This document shows positions 54,697 to 63,918 of a stretch of DNA of 64,000 nucleotides, in pieces. The stretch comes from JABDMH01 sp965223165. Its GTDB lineage: Bacteria; Bacteroidota; Bacteroidia; Chitinophagales; Saprospiraceae. The translations under genes and the position numbers were made by a program. Numbering within the stretch: the stretch's first letter is position 1; each line of letters starts with the position of its first letter. The DNA is taken from NCBI GenBank assembly GCA_965223165.1, contig CBDCVQ010000019.1, forward strand, positions 992,001-1,056,000. Direction: 5' to 3'. The notes beneath the pieces were generated by a model. That model made no database searches. It was not told the DNA's origin and saw only the letters and a program-made list of their open reading frames with translations.

Positions 54697-55518
54697 CTAG
54701 CCGTCACTGATCGATCCAAGCTCGATGCCCTCGCTGTACGCCACCTTGATGCCGTGCTGACCCAGGGCCGGTTTGATCACGTTATTCATCTCATAGAAGA
54801 CCGTCCAGTAGTCGTCGGGAGCGCAAAACAGAAAGACTCCGATCTGAATGTTGTGCGTGTCGTAAGCCTCAATGTCCACTGATCCCCGGGGATCCTTGAG
54901 CACTTTGGGATGTGCGTCAGCCAATCCCATGACAATGTCCCGCACTTTGTGGTAATCCTCCTCATAGGGTATATGGAAGTACAGATCTACCCGCACATTT
55001 CCTATGGTGGAATGGTTGATAATCTTGTCGGCAATCGCCGTACTATTGGGCACGATGACGGTCTCGTTCTTAGGGGTGACCATGATGGTATTGAATATCT
55101 GGATCGACGATACCTTGCCCTTCCAATCCCCCACCTCAATGATGTCACCGATCTTGTAGGGCTTGAAGAAGAGGATCATCACGCCTGCCGCAAAATTGCT
55201 CAAGCTGCCCTGCATAGCCATACCGATCGCGAAGCCCGCTGCGGCCATAATCGCGATAAAAGAGGCGGTTTTGATACCCACCATCTCGGCTACACTAAAC
55301 AGCAGTAGCACCTTGAGGAGGATACTGGCCAATGAGACCAAAAAGGGGCGGATGGCATCATCCATCTCGCGACGGGCCAAGAGATGGTCCAGACGCCTAC
55401 TGATCCAATTGACAATGCGCCAGCCCACGACTAGGACAAAAAGGGCAAGTAGCAGTTGCGGGGCAAAATCCAGGGCCATCTCAAGGTACCTGTCTAGGTT
55501 AAAGACTTGATCATTCAT
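54697..55518 (-). CDS. mscS: Mechanosensitive ion channel, MscS type
   Basis: 273 aa from the ATG at 55518; 27 upstream codons have no role. TM1-2: LLLALFVLVVGWRIVNWISR and LASILLKVLLLFSVAEMVGI. Pore helix TM3: IAIMAAAGFAIGMAMQGSLS, then NFAAGVMILFFKPYKIGDII is the MscS signature. The beta and alpha/beta domains follow (EVGDWKGKVSSIQIFNTIMV, TPKNETVIVPNSTAI). Acts in osmotic downshift by opening a large pore. Length is normal (E. coli MscS 286). A divergent lipoprotein gene starts 120 bases away. Confidence 0.9.
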   Translation of the reverse strand: MNDQVFNLDRYLEMALDFAPQLLLALFVLVVGWRIVNWISRRLDHLLARREMDDAIRPFLVSLASILLKVLLLFSVAEMVGIKTASFIAIMAAAGFAIGMAMQGSLSNFAAGVMILFFKPYKIGDIIEVGDWKGKVSSIQIFNTIMVTPKNETVIVPNSTAIADKIINHSTIGNVRVDLYFHIPYEEDYHKVRDIVMGLADAHPKVLKDPRGSVDIEAYDTHNIQIGVFLFCAPDDYWTVFYEMNNVIKPALGQHGIKVAYSEGIELGSISDG

Positions 55519-55638
55519 AACTATAGCTGATTTTGATTGAGAAAGGTCCTTTCGGGCGGACGAAAAATACAAAGGCTTTTGCGTCCGGAAAAGACTCAAA
55601 GCATGTTTTGGCGTGTTTTAATACTATCTTCATACGCG

Positions 55639-56634
55639 ATGAGATTATATCGACCTGAAGCACTAGGCTCCCCCTTGCGATGGCTAGTACTTTGTACGCT
55701 GGGATTGCTACTTGCTACCTGTGGAGAAACCGATGGCATCAAGACCACCCAACCTCGGGCTGTCCCAACCGAAGAGCCGGAGGACATCATCGTGGCCAGG
55801 CTGGGTGATGGTGATGACGACCGTTGGCATGCCCTTCGCAGGGCCTTCGCTAACAATAATCCAGGCTACCAGATAAACTACCTACCCGCGACTAAGTCAG
55901 TCATGGCTGCCAGCAACCACCGCATCTTGTTTGTGCAGGATGGTGGTGGCACCGGCCAGCTCTCCTCCGGCCCGACCTCCAAGCTATCGGTCGGCGATAT
56001 TATTAGCGTAGGCGCACAGATCTCCCTGGAGACCGATAGCCTGATTGAGTATGTCTCCTTCGCGGTGCCCGTCCCACCGTCTGACCGTATTCCTGTTTTT
56101 ATTCGACCAGACTGGGACCCCAACATCACTGATACACCAGGAGGATGTGCGACAGAGACCAATGCGTATCGTCGGATCCTCCTCACCTGGTTGGGCAAGG
56201 TGGGTCCCTACCTCTATAAGCACTTGAATGCCCACCGAGTGCGCATTATGGACTCGTTTACGCACTATCATCCCAAGGAAGGTGGTTTTGACGAGTTTTA
56301 TCTCGTGCAAATGGCGCTGCCCGAGGCAAGGCTGATCACCAGCACCCATACCGCCCTGATCGAAGATGTCGATAAGATTGAGGCCGCCGACGTAGACGGA
56401 CTGCTCAAAGAGACACCGCTAAATGTCGGTGACCTCGTCTACATACCCCGCGGCGTGGTACACCGCGGCATCGGGGGCGTGCTGGCCCAGGTCATCACGA
56501 TCCCGGGCTTCGTCCCAGAGGCGGAGATCGGTGTGGACTACCATCTGCGGCGAATCAACGAGAAGCTGGGGTTGAGCGGCAAGGATGCCCTACCTTTTCA
56601 CCACGATGCCTCCCACGAGGTGGTCATCAAATAG
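55639..56634 (+). CDS. Cupin-like lipoprotein
   Basis: 331 aa from the ATG at 55639 (signal peptide WLVLCTLGLLLATC, lipobox Cys). Cupin motif 1: THYHPKEGGFDEFYLVQ, with the two His and one Glu; motif 2: GDLVYIPRGVVHRGIGGVLA, with 'P-R-G-x-x-H'. The first 100 residues are not of a known domain. Metal-binding cupins serve as dioxygenases or isomerases; a lipid-anchored one would act in the periplasm or at the outer membrane. Single gene, divergent to MscS. Confidence 0.7.
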   Translation: MRLYRPEALGSPLRWLVLCTLGLLLATCGETDGIKTTQPRAVPTEEPEDIIVARLGDGDDDRWHALRRAFANNNPGYQINYLPATKSVMAASNHRILFVQDGGGTGQLSSGPTSKLSVGDIISVGAQISLETDSLIEYVSFAVPVPPSDRIPVFIRPDWDPNITDTPGGCATETNAYRRILLTWLGKVGPYLYKHLNAHRVRIMDSFTHYHPKEGGFDEFYLVQMALPEARLITSTHTALIEDVDKIEAADVDGLLKETPLNVGDLVYIPRGVVHRGIGGVLAQVITIPGFVPEAEIGVDYHLRRINEKLGLSGKDALPFHHDASHEVVIK

Positions 56635-56721
56635 TCTTTGCCCAAAAAAAGGCGGCCGATCCTGTAACCTTTTTCCGCTAGCGGAGTCCTTTAGGTAGAA
56701 ACCAAAAAGGATCACAACATC

Positions 56722-57123
56722 ATGAAGAAACTTGTCGCTGTAATATGTCTGGTAGGATGCCTCGGCAGCATCACCTTTGCGCAAGCAGAAGAAAAGAAAG
56801 GAAAGAAGGACAGGCACCAGACCGAAATCTCTATCGACCGTGAGGTGAAGGAAGCCATGAAAGCTGTCGAAGAAGCGCTTGCAAACATCGAGATCCCCGA
56901 CATCGACATCGATGCCATTATGGAGGAGGTGGAAGAGGCCATGCCCACTCACGAAGAACTGGAATCTTACCGAGATGTGATCGTCGACGCCATGGAGGAT
57001 CTACAAGACATAGACTTGTCGCCCATCGAAGAGGCACTGGAGGAACTCGCTGAAATGTTTGAGGATATCGAGATCGACATCAAGCATGATCGAGACAAAG
57101 ACCGGAAGAAAGACGAGGAATAA
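56722..57123 (+). CDS. Exported acidic coiled-coil protein
   Basis: 133 aa with a signal peptide (KKLVAVICLVGCLGSITFAQ). The mature part is nearly all charged residues: helices VKEAMKAVEEALANIEIPDI, IDIDAIMEEVEEAMPTHEEL and SPIEEALEELAEMFEDIEID, with a basic/acidic tail. Likely a coiled coil. No known domain; a periplasmic binding or storage role is a guess. Cleaved signal supports export. Confidence 0.55.
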   Translation: MKKLVAVICLVGCLGSITFAQAEEKKGKKDRHQTEISIDREVKEAMKAVEEALANIEIPDIDIDAIMEEVEEAMPTHEELESYRDVIVDAMEDLQDIDLSPIEEALEELAEMFEDIEIDIKHDRDKDRKKDEE

Positions 57124-57160
57124 AAACATCCCGGCTCCGGGCCGGCCAACAATATAGAAC

Positions 57161-57877
57161 CTATGAAAGCAGTGGGGAATCTCCGGATTCCCCTTTTTCC
57201 TGCCATGGACTCAGTGCGTTCACATACGCTTGCACAAACGCTTCCTTTCTTTTCAGCCGATACTGCATGACCCATCGGGGATGCGGCAGTGGATGCACCT
57301 GCTCGAAGAAGCCATGTTCATCGTTGAGTGCCTTGAGAAACTTGTAGTTTTTGCCCTGCCCCATGCTAAAGGCCACCTTTTCAGAAACTCCCATCTCCAA
57401 GTGCGCCCTCAGATTGTGCAGAATCATGGGCATCACCGTCTCCGTCAATGATTTGCTGTCATAATAGTTGTAGTTCTTGCCGTCCCGCACAAAACCCAGG
57501 GGGCAGATCGATGTGATGTAAAATGACCGATAAAAGAGATCAGGCCCTCCCAGGGCATCTACCACGTCATAAACAAAGACGGATGACAGTTCTTGCCGCT
57601 TATCAAATGCATTGGGCAAGGCGCAGATCTTCTCCATCCGGATCGGATCAGTGAATGGAATACCCGTGATCCCGGCGCCAAATCGACCGGGATTGATCCC
57701 CAACAACGCCACGCGAGAGGAGCCTTCCGCAAAATACTTCGTAAAGAACTGCCCCATCGCCTCACGTACCTCCGGACGCTCGTACGGATAGAGCCATTCT
57801 ACACCGTCGGGCAGTACAAGGGAGGGCTTCAAGTCAAAGTGGTGGGCCAATACTCGATCTGCAAATGTGTTTTTCAT
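57161..57877 (-). CDS. Uracil-DNA glycosylase superfamily protein (SMUG1-like)
   Basis: 238 aa from the ATG at 57877. VALLGINPGRFGAGITGIPF, then TDPIRM, holds the 'G-I-N-P-G' water-activating loop, and VHPLPHPRWVMQYR the C-terminal motif 'H-P-x-P-x-x' that intercalates into DNA, as in SMUG1/family 3-like glycosylases (DUF4918). Function: removal of damaged uracil or 5-hydroxymethyluracil, part of base-excision repair; target base not certain. It follows the 403-aa gene on the same strand by 26 bases, perhaps cotranscribed. Confidence 0.75.
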   Translation of the reverse strand: MKNTFADRVLAHHFDLKPSLVLPDGVEWLYPYERPEVREAMGQFFTKYFAEGSSRVALLGINPGRFGAGITGIPFTDPIRMEKICALPNAFDKRQELSSVFVYDVVDALGGPDLFYRSFYITSICPLGFVRDGKNYNYYDSKSLTETVMPMILHNLRAHLEMGVSEKVAFSMGQGKNYKFLKALNDEHGFFEQVHPLPHPRWVMQYRLKRKEAFVQAYVNALSPWQEKGESGDSPLLS

Positions 57878-57903
57878 CGTCAAAATTCGGTCGTGTCTCG
57901 CGA

Positions 57904-59115
57904 TTAAAAGGGACTTGTGGCCTTTGTCTCCGGCACCAGGACCCAAAAATCGAATCCGAAGATTTTGGATTTGAGCGCAGGATCGATGCCCTTCATACGG
58001 AGGGCACGTAGCGGTCGGAGATCGATGAGATACCAGCCATCCACAGAGCCCCTTTTTTCCAAAGCTGCGCGCACATGCGTGTCCAGATCTTCCCATTTAT
58101 CGTACGACTGCGCCCCCTCCAGCGCGTGATGGTAGGTGCCCTTAAGTCCATTAAATAGAATGTGTACGGAATGTTTGCCATTAAGAAGCGCTATCTCATG
58201 GGCCATATTGCCGATGTCAAATACATTGACCGGGGTCAAGCCCCGTGTCATATGGTTAGCGCCAAACTTAAAGATGACCTTCGGCTGCGGCTCGTCCTTT
58301 AATGCCTCTCGATAATAGGTACGTAGGTGATGTTTCATCAGCAGAATTCGCTCTTTATTGTTATCGTAGTACCGGCCATCAAACCAAGCCTGATAGACGC
58401 TGCGGGTGGCCTTCATTTCTTCCAGGATACGCCGTGCTTGCGGCTCACCATCAAATGCCTTGGCCAGCTTCTCGTAATCCTCCATTTCCAGGTGGAAGAG
58501 AATGACTGCATCAAACTGGCCGCCCTGGATCGCTTTCTGTGCTCCCTCGTGCGCCTGCTCCAGATAGCCCTCCGCCATCGCTCTGGCCTGTTGGCTGGGG
58601 GCAAGCTCGACCAGTTTGGCCATGAGGGTGCGGGGCTCTGCTATAAAGACCTGATCCAATCCCCACACCTGGCATTGCTGCTGGCTGACAATCGCTTCCA
58701 ACATGGAAAAATCGTCGTGATTGTCGTAGAAAGGGACGGCAAACGGATAGTCTCGGCTGTACTGTGCCAAAGCATCTTTCCCCGCTGCCACTTTTTGCAC
58801 CAACGTCTCTGCCATCATGGGACTCACCTCAAGGGCCACGTGACGATAACCATGATCAGACGCCGCGTGGAGCAGAGCACGGGTGAACTGACCCACTTCA
58901 CGTATACCATGCTGCTCGCCGATGAGCGCAAACTGGCTCCCTTTGAGGGCTGCATCCAAGAGTGCTGCCCCCTCACCTTGCCATCCCTCCTCCGACAATC
59001 GAAGCGGATGGATGTGCTCGGACATCGTTTTCATCAGCAGGGTGTCCACTTGGGAGGAGAGCGGCGTCATCAAAAGCATGAGCACCAGCAACAGCCCAGT
59101 TTCCTTGTTTCGCAT
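57904..59115 (-). CDS. Exported EreA/ChaN-fold protein
   Basis: 403 aa with a signal peptide (GLLLVLMLLMTPLSSQ). FALIGEQHGIREVGQFTRAL holds the 'G-E-x-H-G' of erythromycin-esterase/ChaN/TIKI-like proteins, then YRHVALEVSPMMAETLVQKV. A second His is in IFKFGANHMTRG, and the order E...H...H fits a metal or haem-binding enzyme. The C-terminal half is unrecognised (WYLIDLRPLRALRM). Families of this fold bind haem or hydrolyse esters; substrate unknown. Located in the periplasm by its signal peptide. Upstream of the glycosylase gene by 26 bases. Confidence 0.6.
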   Translation of the reverse strand: MRNKETGLLLVLMLLMTPLSSQVDTLLMKTMSEHIHPLRLSEEGWQGEGAALLDAALKGSQFALIGEQHGIREVGQFTRALLHAASDHGYRHVALEVSPMMAETLVQKVAAGKDALAQYSRDYPFAVPFYDNHDDFSMLEAIVSQQQCQVWGLDQVFIAEPRTLMAKLVELAPSQQARAMAEGYLEQAHEGAQKAIQGGQFDAVILFHLEMEDYEKLAKAFDGEPQARRILEEMKATRSVYQAWFDGRYYDNNKERILLMKHHLRTYYREALKDEPQPKVIFKFGANHMTRGLTPVNVFDIGNMAHEIALLNGKHSVHILFNGLKGTYHHALEGAQSYDKWEDLDTHVRAALEKRGSVDGWYLIDLRPLRALRMKGIDPALKSKIFGFDFWVLVPETKATSPF

Positions 59116-59436
59116 GGGATCATCGTTTTGATCAATGAATAGAACTTTCGCTGCGAAAATAGTGATGTCTACGTGTCCTGAGCTACCTCATAGGAAGATT
59201 GCTACTGGCTTCGGGCTCTGGCATGAGGCACACGGTCTGGTGACAAATCAGGTCGTCCGGATGTATGGCAAGGGTAGTGCCTTCACTTCGGCATGTCTTC
59301 GGAGCGGTCCAATACCCGCCTCCGAGTACGAACGCCCTGTGGACGACGAAGTCGACGGCATGCGTTCCTGCTATTTGACCACCGCCGTTCACTTAGCATA
59401 TTATCCTTTACCTTGGAAAGCCATTAAATAAGCGGT
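59116..59436. other. Divergent intergenic region upstream of xylulokinase
   Basis: 321 bases shared by two divergent promoters. TATTATCCTTTACCTTGG near 59400-59417 is a possible AT-rich -7 region for the kinase gene. Nothing else seen. Confidence 0.4.
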
Positions 59437-60921
59437 ATGTATCTCATAGGATTTGACATCGGAAGCTCTTCGATCAAGGCCGCCTTGGTGGATGCTACCA
59501 CGGGTCAGAAGGTCGAAGTAGTGCAGCAGCCTAAGACGGAAATGTCCATCGCAGCCCCCCACCGTGGCTGGGCCGAGCAGGATCCCGACACTTGGTGGCA
59601 ACAGTTGTGCCTGGCCAGTCAAGCGTTGCTGCAAAGTACGGGCGTGGCGCCGACAGAAATCAAGAGCATCGGTATAGCCTATCAGATGCATGGCTTGGTC
59701 GCGGTGGATAGCTCGGGCAAGCCCATCCGTCCTTCGATCATCTGGTGCGACAGCCGAGCGGTCGAAATGGGTGACCGAGCCTTTGCAGCCATCGGACCAG
59801 ATCGTTGCCTCAGCCGTCTGCTCAACTCTCCGGGCAACTTCACTGCTTCCAAATTGGCTTGGGTGAAATCCCAAGAACCGGAGCGCTATGAGCGAATACA
59901 CAAGATCATGTTGCCTGGTGACTATATTGCCTATCGCCTCACGGGCGAGATCTGCAGCACGATCTCCGGACTCTCCGAAGGGGTATTTTGGGATTTCGCA
60001 GAAAACAAGATCTCTTCCGACGTGCTGGAGCACTATGGCTTTGCCTCCGCGCTGATGCCGACCGTGGTCGATACGTTTGCTGAGCAGGGTAGGCTTAGCC
60101 AGCTCGCCAGTGAAGCCACCGGGCTGGCCGTAGGCACGCCAGTGACATTCCGTGCCGGTGACCAACCCAACAATGCCATGTCGCTCAATGTGCTGCAGCC
60201 CGGCGAAATTGCGGCTACTGGTGGCACGTCAGGTGTCATCTATGGAGTAGTTGACCGACCCTTGCACGACCATGCTTCACGCGTCAACGGCTTTGCGCAT
60301 GTCAATCACACGCCCCAACAGCCACGTATCGGCATCCTCCTATGCATCAATGGAGCAGGTATACAATATGGCTGGGTCAAGAACCAAGTGGCCACCGCAG
60401 GCACGACCTATGGAGAGATGGAGGCCCTCGCTGGCCAAGTATCTGTGGGCAGCGACGAGCTGTCCATCCTGCCCTTTGGCAATGGCGCTGAACGGATTTT
60501 TCAGAACAAGGAGATCGGAGCGCATGTCATCAATCTGCAACTGAATCAGCACGGCCGTGCCCATCTCTACCGTGCTGCGTTGGAGGGCATTGCCTTTTCT
60601 TTTGTTTATGGTACCGAGATCCTCAAAGACATGGGCCTCTCGCTGGATATCATGCGTGTGGGCAATGACAATTTGTTTCAATCCACCATCTTCTCATCGA
60701 CCATTGCACACCTGACCGGTGCAGCCATCGAAATTGCGGACAGCACAGGGGCTGTGGGAGCCGCCCTGGCCTCGGGTGTGGCCATTGGGGCCTTTAGCAG
60801 CGTAGATGAGGCGCAGCAGAACCTACAGATCTTGTCCGTGATCGAACCATCCGGACTGGTGCACCCATACCAACAAGCCTACGCCCGCTGGGCAACGGCC
60901 CTGGAGAGGCATCTTTCTTAA
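59437..60921 (+). CDS. xylB: Xylulokinase (FGGY carbohydrate kinase)
   Basis: 494 aa. ATP/phosphate motif GFDIGSSSIKAALVDA at the N-terminus, IRPSIIWCDSRAVEMGDRAF for sugar binding, LPGDYIAYRLTGEICSTISG with the FGGY signature region, AATGGTSGVIYGVVD as the phosphate 2 motif, and RVGNDNLFQS near 405. Length and order are usual for XylB. It phosphorylates D-xylulose in pentose use; a xylose isomerase (xylA) or transporter gene is not adjacent. The ATP-site Asp is in the 'GHDAP'-like region: here AGDQPNNAMS, with the D in place. Confidence 0.9.
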   Translation: MYLIGFDIGSSSIKAALVDATTGQKVEVVQQPKTEMSIAAPHRGWAEQDPDTWWQQLCLASQALLQSTGVAPTEIKSIGIAYQMHGLVAVDSSGKPIRPSIIWCDSRAVEMGDRAFAAIGPDRCLSRLLNSPGNFTASKLAWVKSQEPERYERIHKIMLPGDYIAYRLTGEICSTISGLSEGVFWDFAENKISSDVLEHYGFASALMPTVVDTFAEQGRLSQLASEATGLAVGTPVTFRAGDQPNNAMSLNVLQPGEIAATGGTSGVIYGVVDRPLHDHASRVNGFAHVNHTPQQPRIGILLCINGAGIQYGWVKNQVATAGTTYGEMEALAGQVSVGSDELSILPFGNGAERIFQNKEIGAHVINLQLNQHGRAHLYRAALEGIAFSFVYGTEILKDMGLSLDIMRVGNDNLFQSTIFSSTIAHLTGAAIEIADSTGAVGAALASGVAIGAFSSVDEAQQNLQILSVIEPSGLVHPYQQAYARWATALERHLS

Positions 60922-61253
60922 GCAGACAACAGAAAAGAAAGACGTGCCAGGTCCAGGCGGCTGTCACCAAAGTGACGAAAACGGTTGCATAAGGAGGCGT
61001 TGCCAGGTCTGTGCGGCCCCCTGGTCATAGGATCCATAGGGAGCCAATGCCCTTGGTCGGGCGCTCGCTCTACCACTGGCTCGATCAGGGTGGACCAACA
61101 TCCAGCGGGTTTGACTGCCCATATACACTGCTAGCGATACTTTTTGAGCTATTCGGCACGATGCTGCAGGTCACCCCGCGTCAAGAACGGGATGATTGCT
61201 TTGGGCAAAATGCTTATTTTGGAAGATTCGAATTAACCTATCAACCATTGATT
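60922..61253. other. Intergenic, nothing recognised
   Basis: 332 bases after xylulokinase. A frame on the plus strand from 61011 joins the lipoprotein frame, but its leader has no signal, so it is non-coding. No terminator found. Confidence 0.4.
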
Positions 61254-61685
61254 ATGAAAAGTATGGCACACAGACACCTCACCCTGCTTCTCGCGCTTGT
61301 CATGGCGATGCTTGTGACGGCTTGTAATACCGCCAAAAAAGCCACGGCGACGGCCTCCGAGCCTACCAAGGAAATGACCAAGAAAATGGCAGATCCCTTT
61401 ACTGGCACCTGGGACTATGTAGTGGCCAACACGCCCGATGGAGATGCCAAAGGGCAGATGATCATCCGCCAAGACGGCGACTCCTATAGTGGTATGCTCA
61501 AGAGCGAGATGGGAGATACCAATATCAACAATCTGACAATCACCGACAACAAACTCAGCGGCACCTTTGATTTTCAAGGCTATGAGTTGACAATCAGCGG
61601 TGACTTTGAAGGATCGAGTTTTTCGGGAGAAGTGGGCGTGGACTACACGACCTTTCCGATGACGGCGTCCAAACAGTCTCCCTGA
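61254..61685 (+). CDS. Small lipoprotein, beta-rich
   Basis: 143 aa from the ATG at 61254; lipobox LVTAC in LLALVMAMLVTAC. The mature part repeats short strands: GTWDYVVANTPDGDAKGQMI, IRQDGDSYSGMLKSEMGDTN, INNLTITDNKLSGTFDFQGY, ELTISGDFEGSSFSGEV, a beta-barrel-like (lipocalin/streptavidin-like) build. No known domain. Probably outer-membrane-anchored. Followed at 61815 by palindromic elements. Confidence 0.65.
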   Translation: MKSMAHRHLTLLLALVMAMLVTACNTAKKATATASEPTKEMTKKMADPFTGTWDYVVANTPDGDAKGQMIIRQDGDSYSGMLKSEMGDTNINNLTITDNKLSGTFDFQGYELTISGDFEGSSFSGEVGVDYTTFPMTASKQSP

Positions 61686-61814
61686 GCCACTGGGACCTGA
61701 CTGACTAGACTAGATCTCTGGCAAAAACGCCAGCACAATTACCTAAAAGCACTTTCGCAGGGATAGAACTGCCGCCCGAATGTCGGGATCTTGATGCCAT
61801 AGGAGGGTTTTAGT

Positions 61815-61987
61815 CTAGGAGGCTGTTGAATCAGGGGCTCCCTTTGGATCGCGACGCTCTTTGTGCACAGGCATGGCGCAAGACACAGGCATCGCGCGGA
61901 CTCGGGATCGGCGAGGCTTTGCAACGAAGCATGCGGGCAAAGAGAACCAGCGAACAAATCAGCGTTAGTATTTCAGCTGCCTCCTAG
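61815..61987. mobile_element. 173-bp element with variant ends (CTAGGAGGC), tandem with the next
   Basis: Ends CTAGGAGGCTG and CAGCTGCCTCCTAG are imperfect inverted repeats with CTAG. The inside shares the family core (GGCGAGGCTTTGCAACGAAG, then CATGCGGGCAAAGA, and GCCTGTG-type strands) with the 166-bp type but has other termini. It stops 6 bases before the next element. Confidence 0.7.
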
Positions 61988-61993
61988 TAGATA

Positions 61994-62159
61994 CTAGTAG
62001 AGTTTCGCATTAGATATGTTGAATAATTCTAATAGGATTCTGTTCGCAGACGAGGCGCGAAACACAGGCATAGCCGTAGCTATGGCGAGGCTTTGCAACG
62101 AAGTATGCGGACCAAAGACATTAGAATTAGCTACAAGATTTAATGCGAAACTCTACTAG
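61994..62159. mobile_element. 166-bp palindromic-ended element (MITE), copy C, next to dnaA
   Basis: CTAGTAGAGTTTCGCATTA at 61994-62012 and TAATGCGAAACTCTACTAG at 62141-62159 are perfect inverted repeats. Reverse complement of 42238-42403 with about four differences. It lies 38 bases past the dnaA stop, so it is transcribed by read-through and would form a hairpin at the dnaA mRNA end. Confidence 0.9.
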
Positions 62160-62197
62160 TGCTGCTGTGTGTGTGGTGTGCTAGGGAAGCTTCCCGC

Positions 62198-63607
62198 CTA
62201 GGATGCCAAGCTCATCGAGACTTTCTTCTCCAGCTCCTGCACTGTATCCTTAAAGACGACATCGGTGTCCATAAGATCTTGCACTGCGTTGCAGGAGTAG
62301 ATCACCGTGCTGTGATCTCGGCCGCCAAATTTGGCTCCGATCGCCTTGAGAGAATTGTCGGTGAGTTTCTTAGCCAGAAACATGGATAGCTGGCGGGCAA
62401 TGACGATGGATCGCTTACGAGTTTTACTCTGCAGCTTCTCCACGGGCATATCAAAGTGCTCCGCGACGAGATCCTTTATACTTTCCACTGTGACCTGTTT
62501 GGAGAGCTGGGATACGAACTTCTCAATCACTTCTCTGGCCAGATCGATATCGATCTCTCTTCGATTGAGCGATGCCTGGGCAATAATGGAGATGAGGACC
62601 CCCTCTAGCTCCCGGATATTGTTCTGGATATTGTAACAGATGAACTCCACCACCGGCTCGGGCACAGTCAGTCCCTCGTCGTTCATTTTTGACACCAAGA
62701 TTGCCATGCGTGTCTCCAGATCAGGTGCCTTCAGGTCCGCCGTCAGCCCCCATTTGAACCGGGAGATCAATCGCTCCTGCATCCCGTCCAGATCTTTCGG
62801 AGGTCGATCGGAGGTGAGGATCAATTGTTTTCCACTCTGGTGCAACTGATTAAAGATGTGAAAGAAGATCTCTTGGGTCTTTTGCTTGTTGGCCAAGAAC
62901 TGGATATCGTCGACAATCAGTGCATCAATCTGCTGATAAAAGTTGACGAAATCGTTGATTGCGTTGTTCTTGATCGCCTGTATGATCTGATTGGTAAATT
63001 TCTCGGAGGACACATAGAGCACGGACTTCTTTTCTTGCTCCTCAAGGATCTGATTGCCAATGGCCTGTGCCAGGTGGGTCTTACCCAATCCAACATCGCC
63101 GTAGATCACCAACGGGTTGAATGCGGTCCCTCCCGGTTTCTTGGCTACGGCGATGCCTGCAGATCGTGCCAAGCGATTGCAATCGCCTTCTATATAGGTG
63201 TCAAATGTATACTTCTTGTTCAGCTGTGGGTCAATCTTCAGCTTTCGGATGCCGGGGATCACAAAGGGATTTCGGATCTCCTGCTGATCATTGACCACGG
63301 CCAGTGAAGCTGTGTTGCTGCCATTGTGGGAGGGCTTAAAGCGGTGATCATCGGTCCTCAGCAAAATCTGATACTCCAACCGTCCCTCGTCACCCAGTTC
63401 TGCTCGAATCGACTTTTTTAAGAGGCCGACATAGTGCTCCTCGAGCCACTCATAGAAAAACTTATTGGGCACCTGAATGGTGAGCGCATTCTCGTTTAGT
63501 CCTACCGGTTTGATGGGCTCGAACCAAGTCTTATAGCTCTGCGGATTGACACTTTCTCGTATCGTTTGGAGACAGTTGCCCCATATGATATGACAGTCTT
63601 TTACCAT
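62198..63607 (-). CDS. dnaA: Chromosomal replication initiator DnaA
   Basis: 469 aa. Domain I at the start (SYKTWFEPIKPVGLNENALTI), AAA+ core with Walker A GDVGLGKTH at 170-178 and Walker B ALIVDDIQFL (D233, D234), sensor region SDRPPKDLDGMQERLISRFK (residues ~262-281), and domain IV with the signature AIGAKFGGRDHSTVIYSCN near the C-terminus. Complete, with normal length. It starts replication by binding DnaA boxes at oriC. The 311-base region upstream (63608-63918) is AT-rich and holds a TTTTCCACA-like box; oriC may be near. Two CTAG elements lie beyond its stop. Confidence 0.98.
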   Translation of the reverse strand: MVKDCHIIWGNCLQTIRESVNPQSYKTWFEPIKPVGLNENALTIQVPNKFFYEWLEEHYVGLLKKSIRAELGDEGRLEYQILLRTDDHRFKPSHNGSNTASLAVVNDQQEIRNPFVIPGIRKLKIDPQLNKKYTFDTYIEGDCNRLARSAGIAVAKKPGGTAFNPLVIYGDVGLGKTHLAQAIGNQILEEQEKKSVLYVSSEKFTNQIIQAIKNNAINDFVNFYQQIDALIVDDIQFLANKQKTQEIFFHIFNQLHQSGKQLILTSDRPPKDLDGMQERLISRFKWGLTADLKAPDLETRMAILVSKMNDEGLTVPEPVVEFICYNIQNNIRELEGVLISIIAQASLNRREIDIDLAREVIEKFVSQLSKQVTVESIKDLVAEHFDMPVEKLQSKTRKRSIVIARQLSMFLAKKLTDNSLKAIGAKFGGRDHSTVIYSCNAVQDLMDTDVVFKDTVQELEKKVSMSLAS

Positions 63608-63918
63608 TCTACCTGAGTGCTCTATTACTAGATTTACACGACGAAGTTTTCTCCCTTGAACAGCGAGAAAATCACAGGATTTCAGGGGAATTTTGACCCC
63701 TAATCTTTACAGTCTCCTTTCTTAAAAACAAATGTGGGAAAAAAAATTTGTAAACCGAATAGTTACTTTTATTTTATTCAAAAAAAATTTAAATTATTAC
63801 TAAATATAATTCATATTCGACTTAATGTCAATACCTTCTGAAGGTTTTTTGAGTCGACGTGGGTCGATTTTCACCTTAGAAAAGATCCTAATATGTGAGA
63901 AGGCGAGGATGTGGAAAA
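63608..63918. other. AT-rich region upstream of dnaA
   Basis: 311 bases, very AT-rich at 63720-63830 (runs of T and A). TGTGGAAAA at 63909-63917 resembles a DnaA box (TTTTCCACA on the other strand) with one mismatch to TTATCCACA. It could be the dnaA promoter or part of oriC, but box clusters are not visible. Confidence 0.4.

Noticed and set aside
63608..63918. Calling this oriC
   Set aside because: Only one near DnaA box (TTTTCCACA) and AT-richness are visible; no cluster or DUE repeat can be counted.
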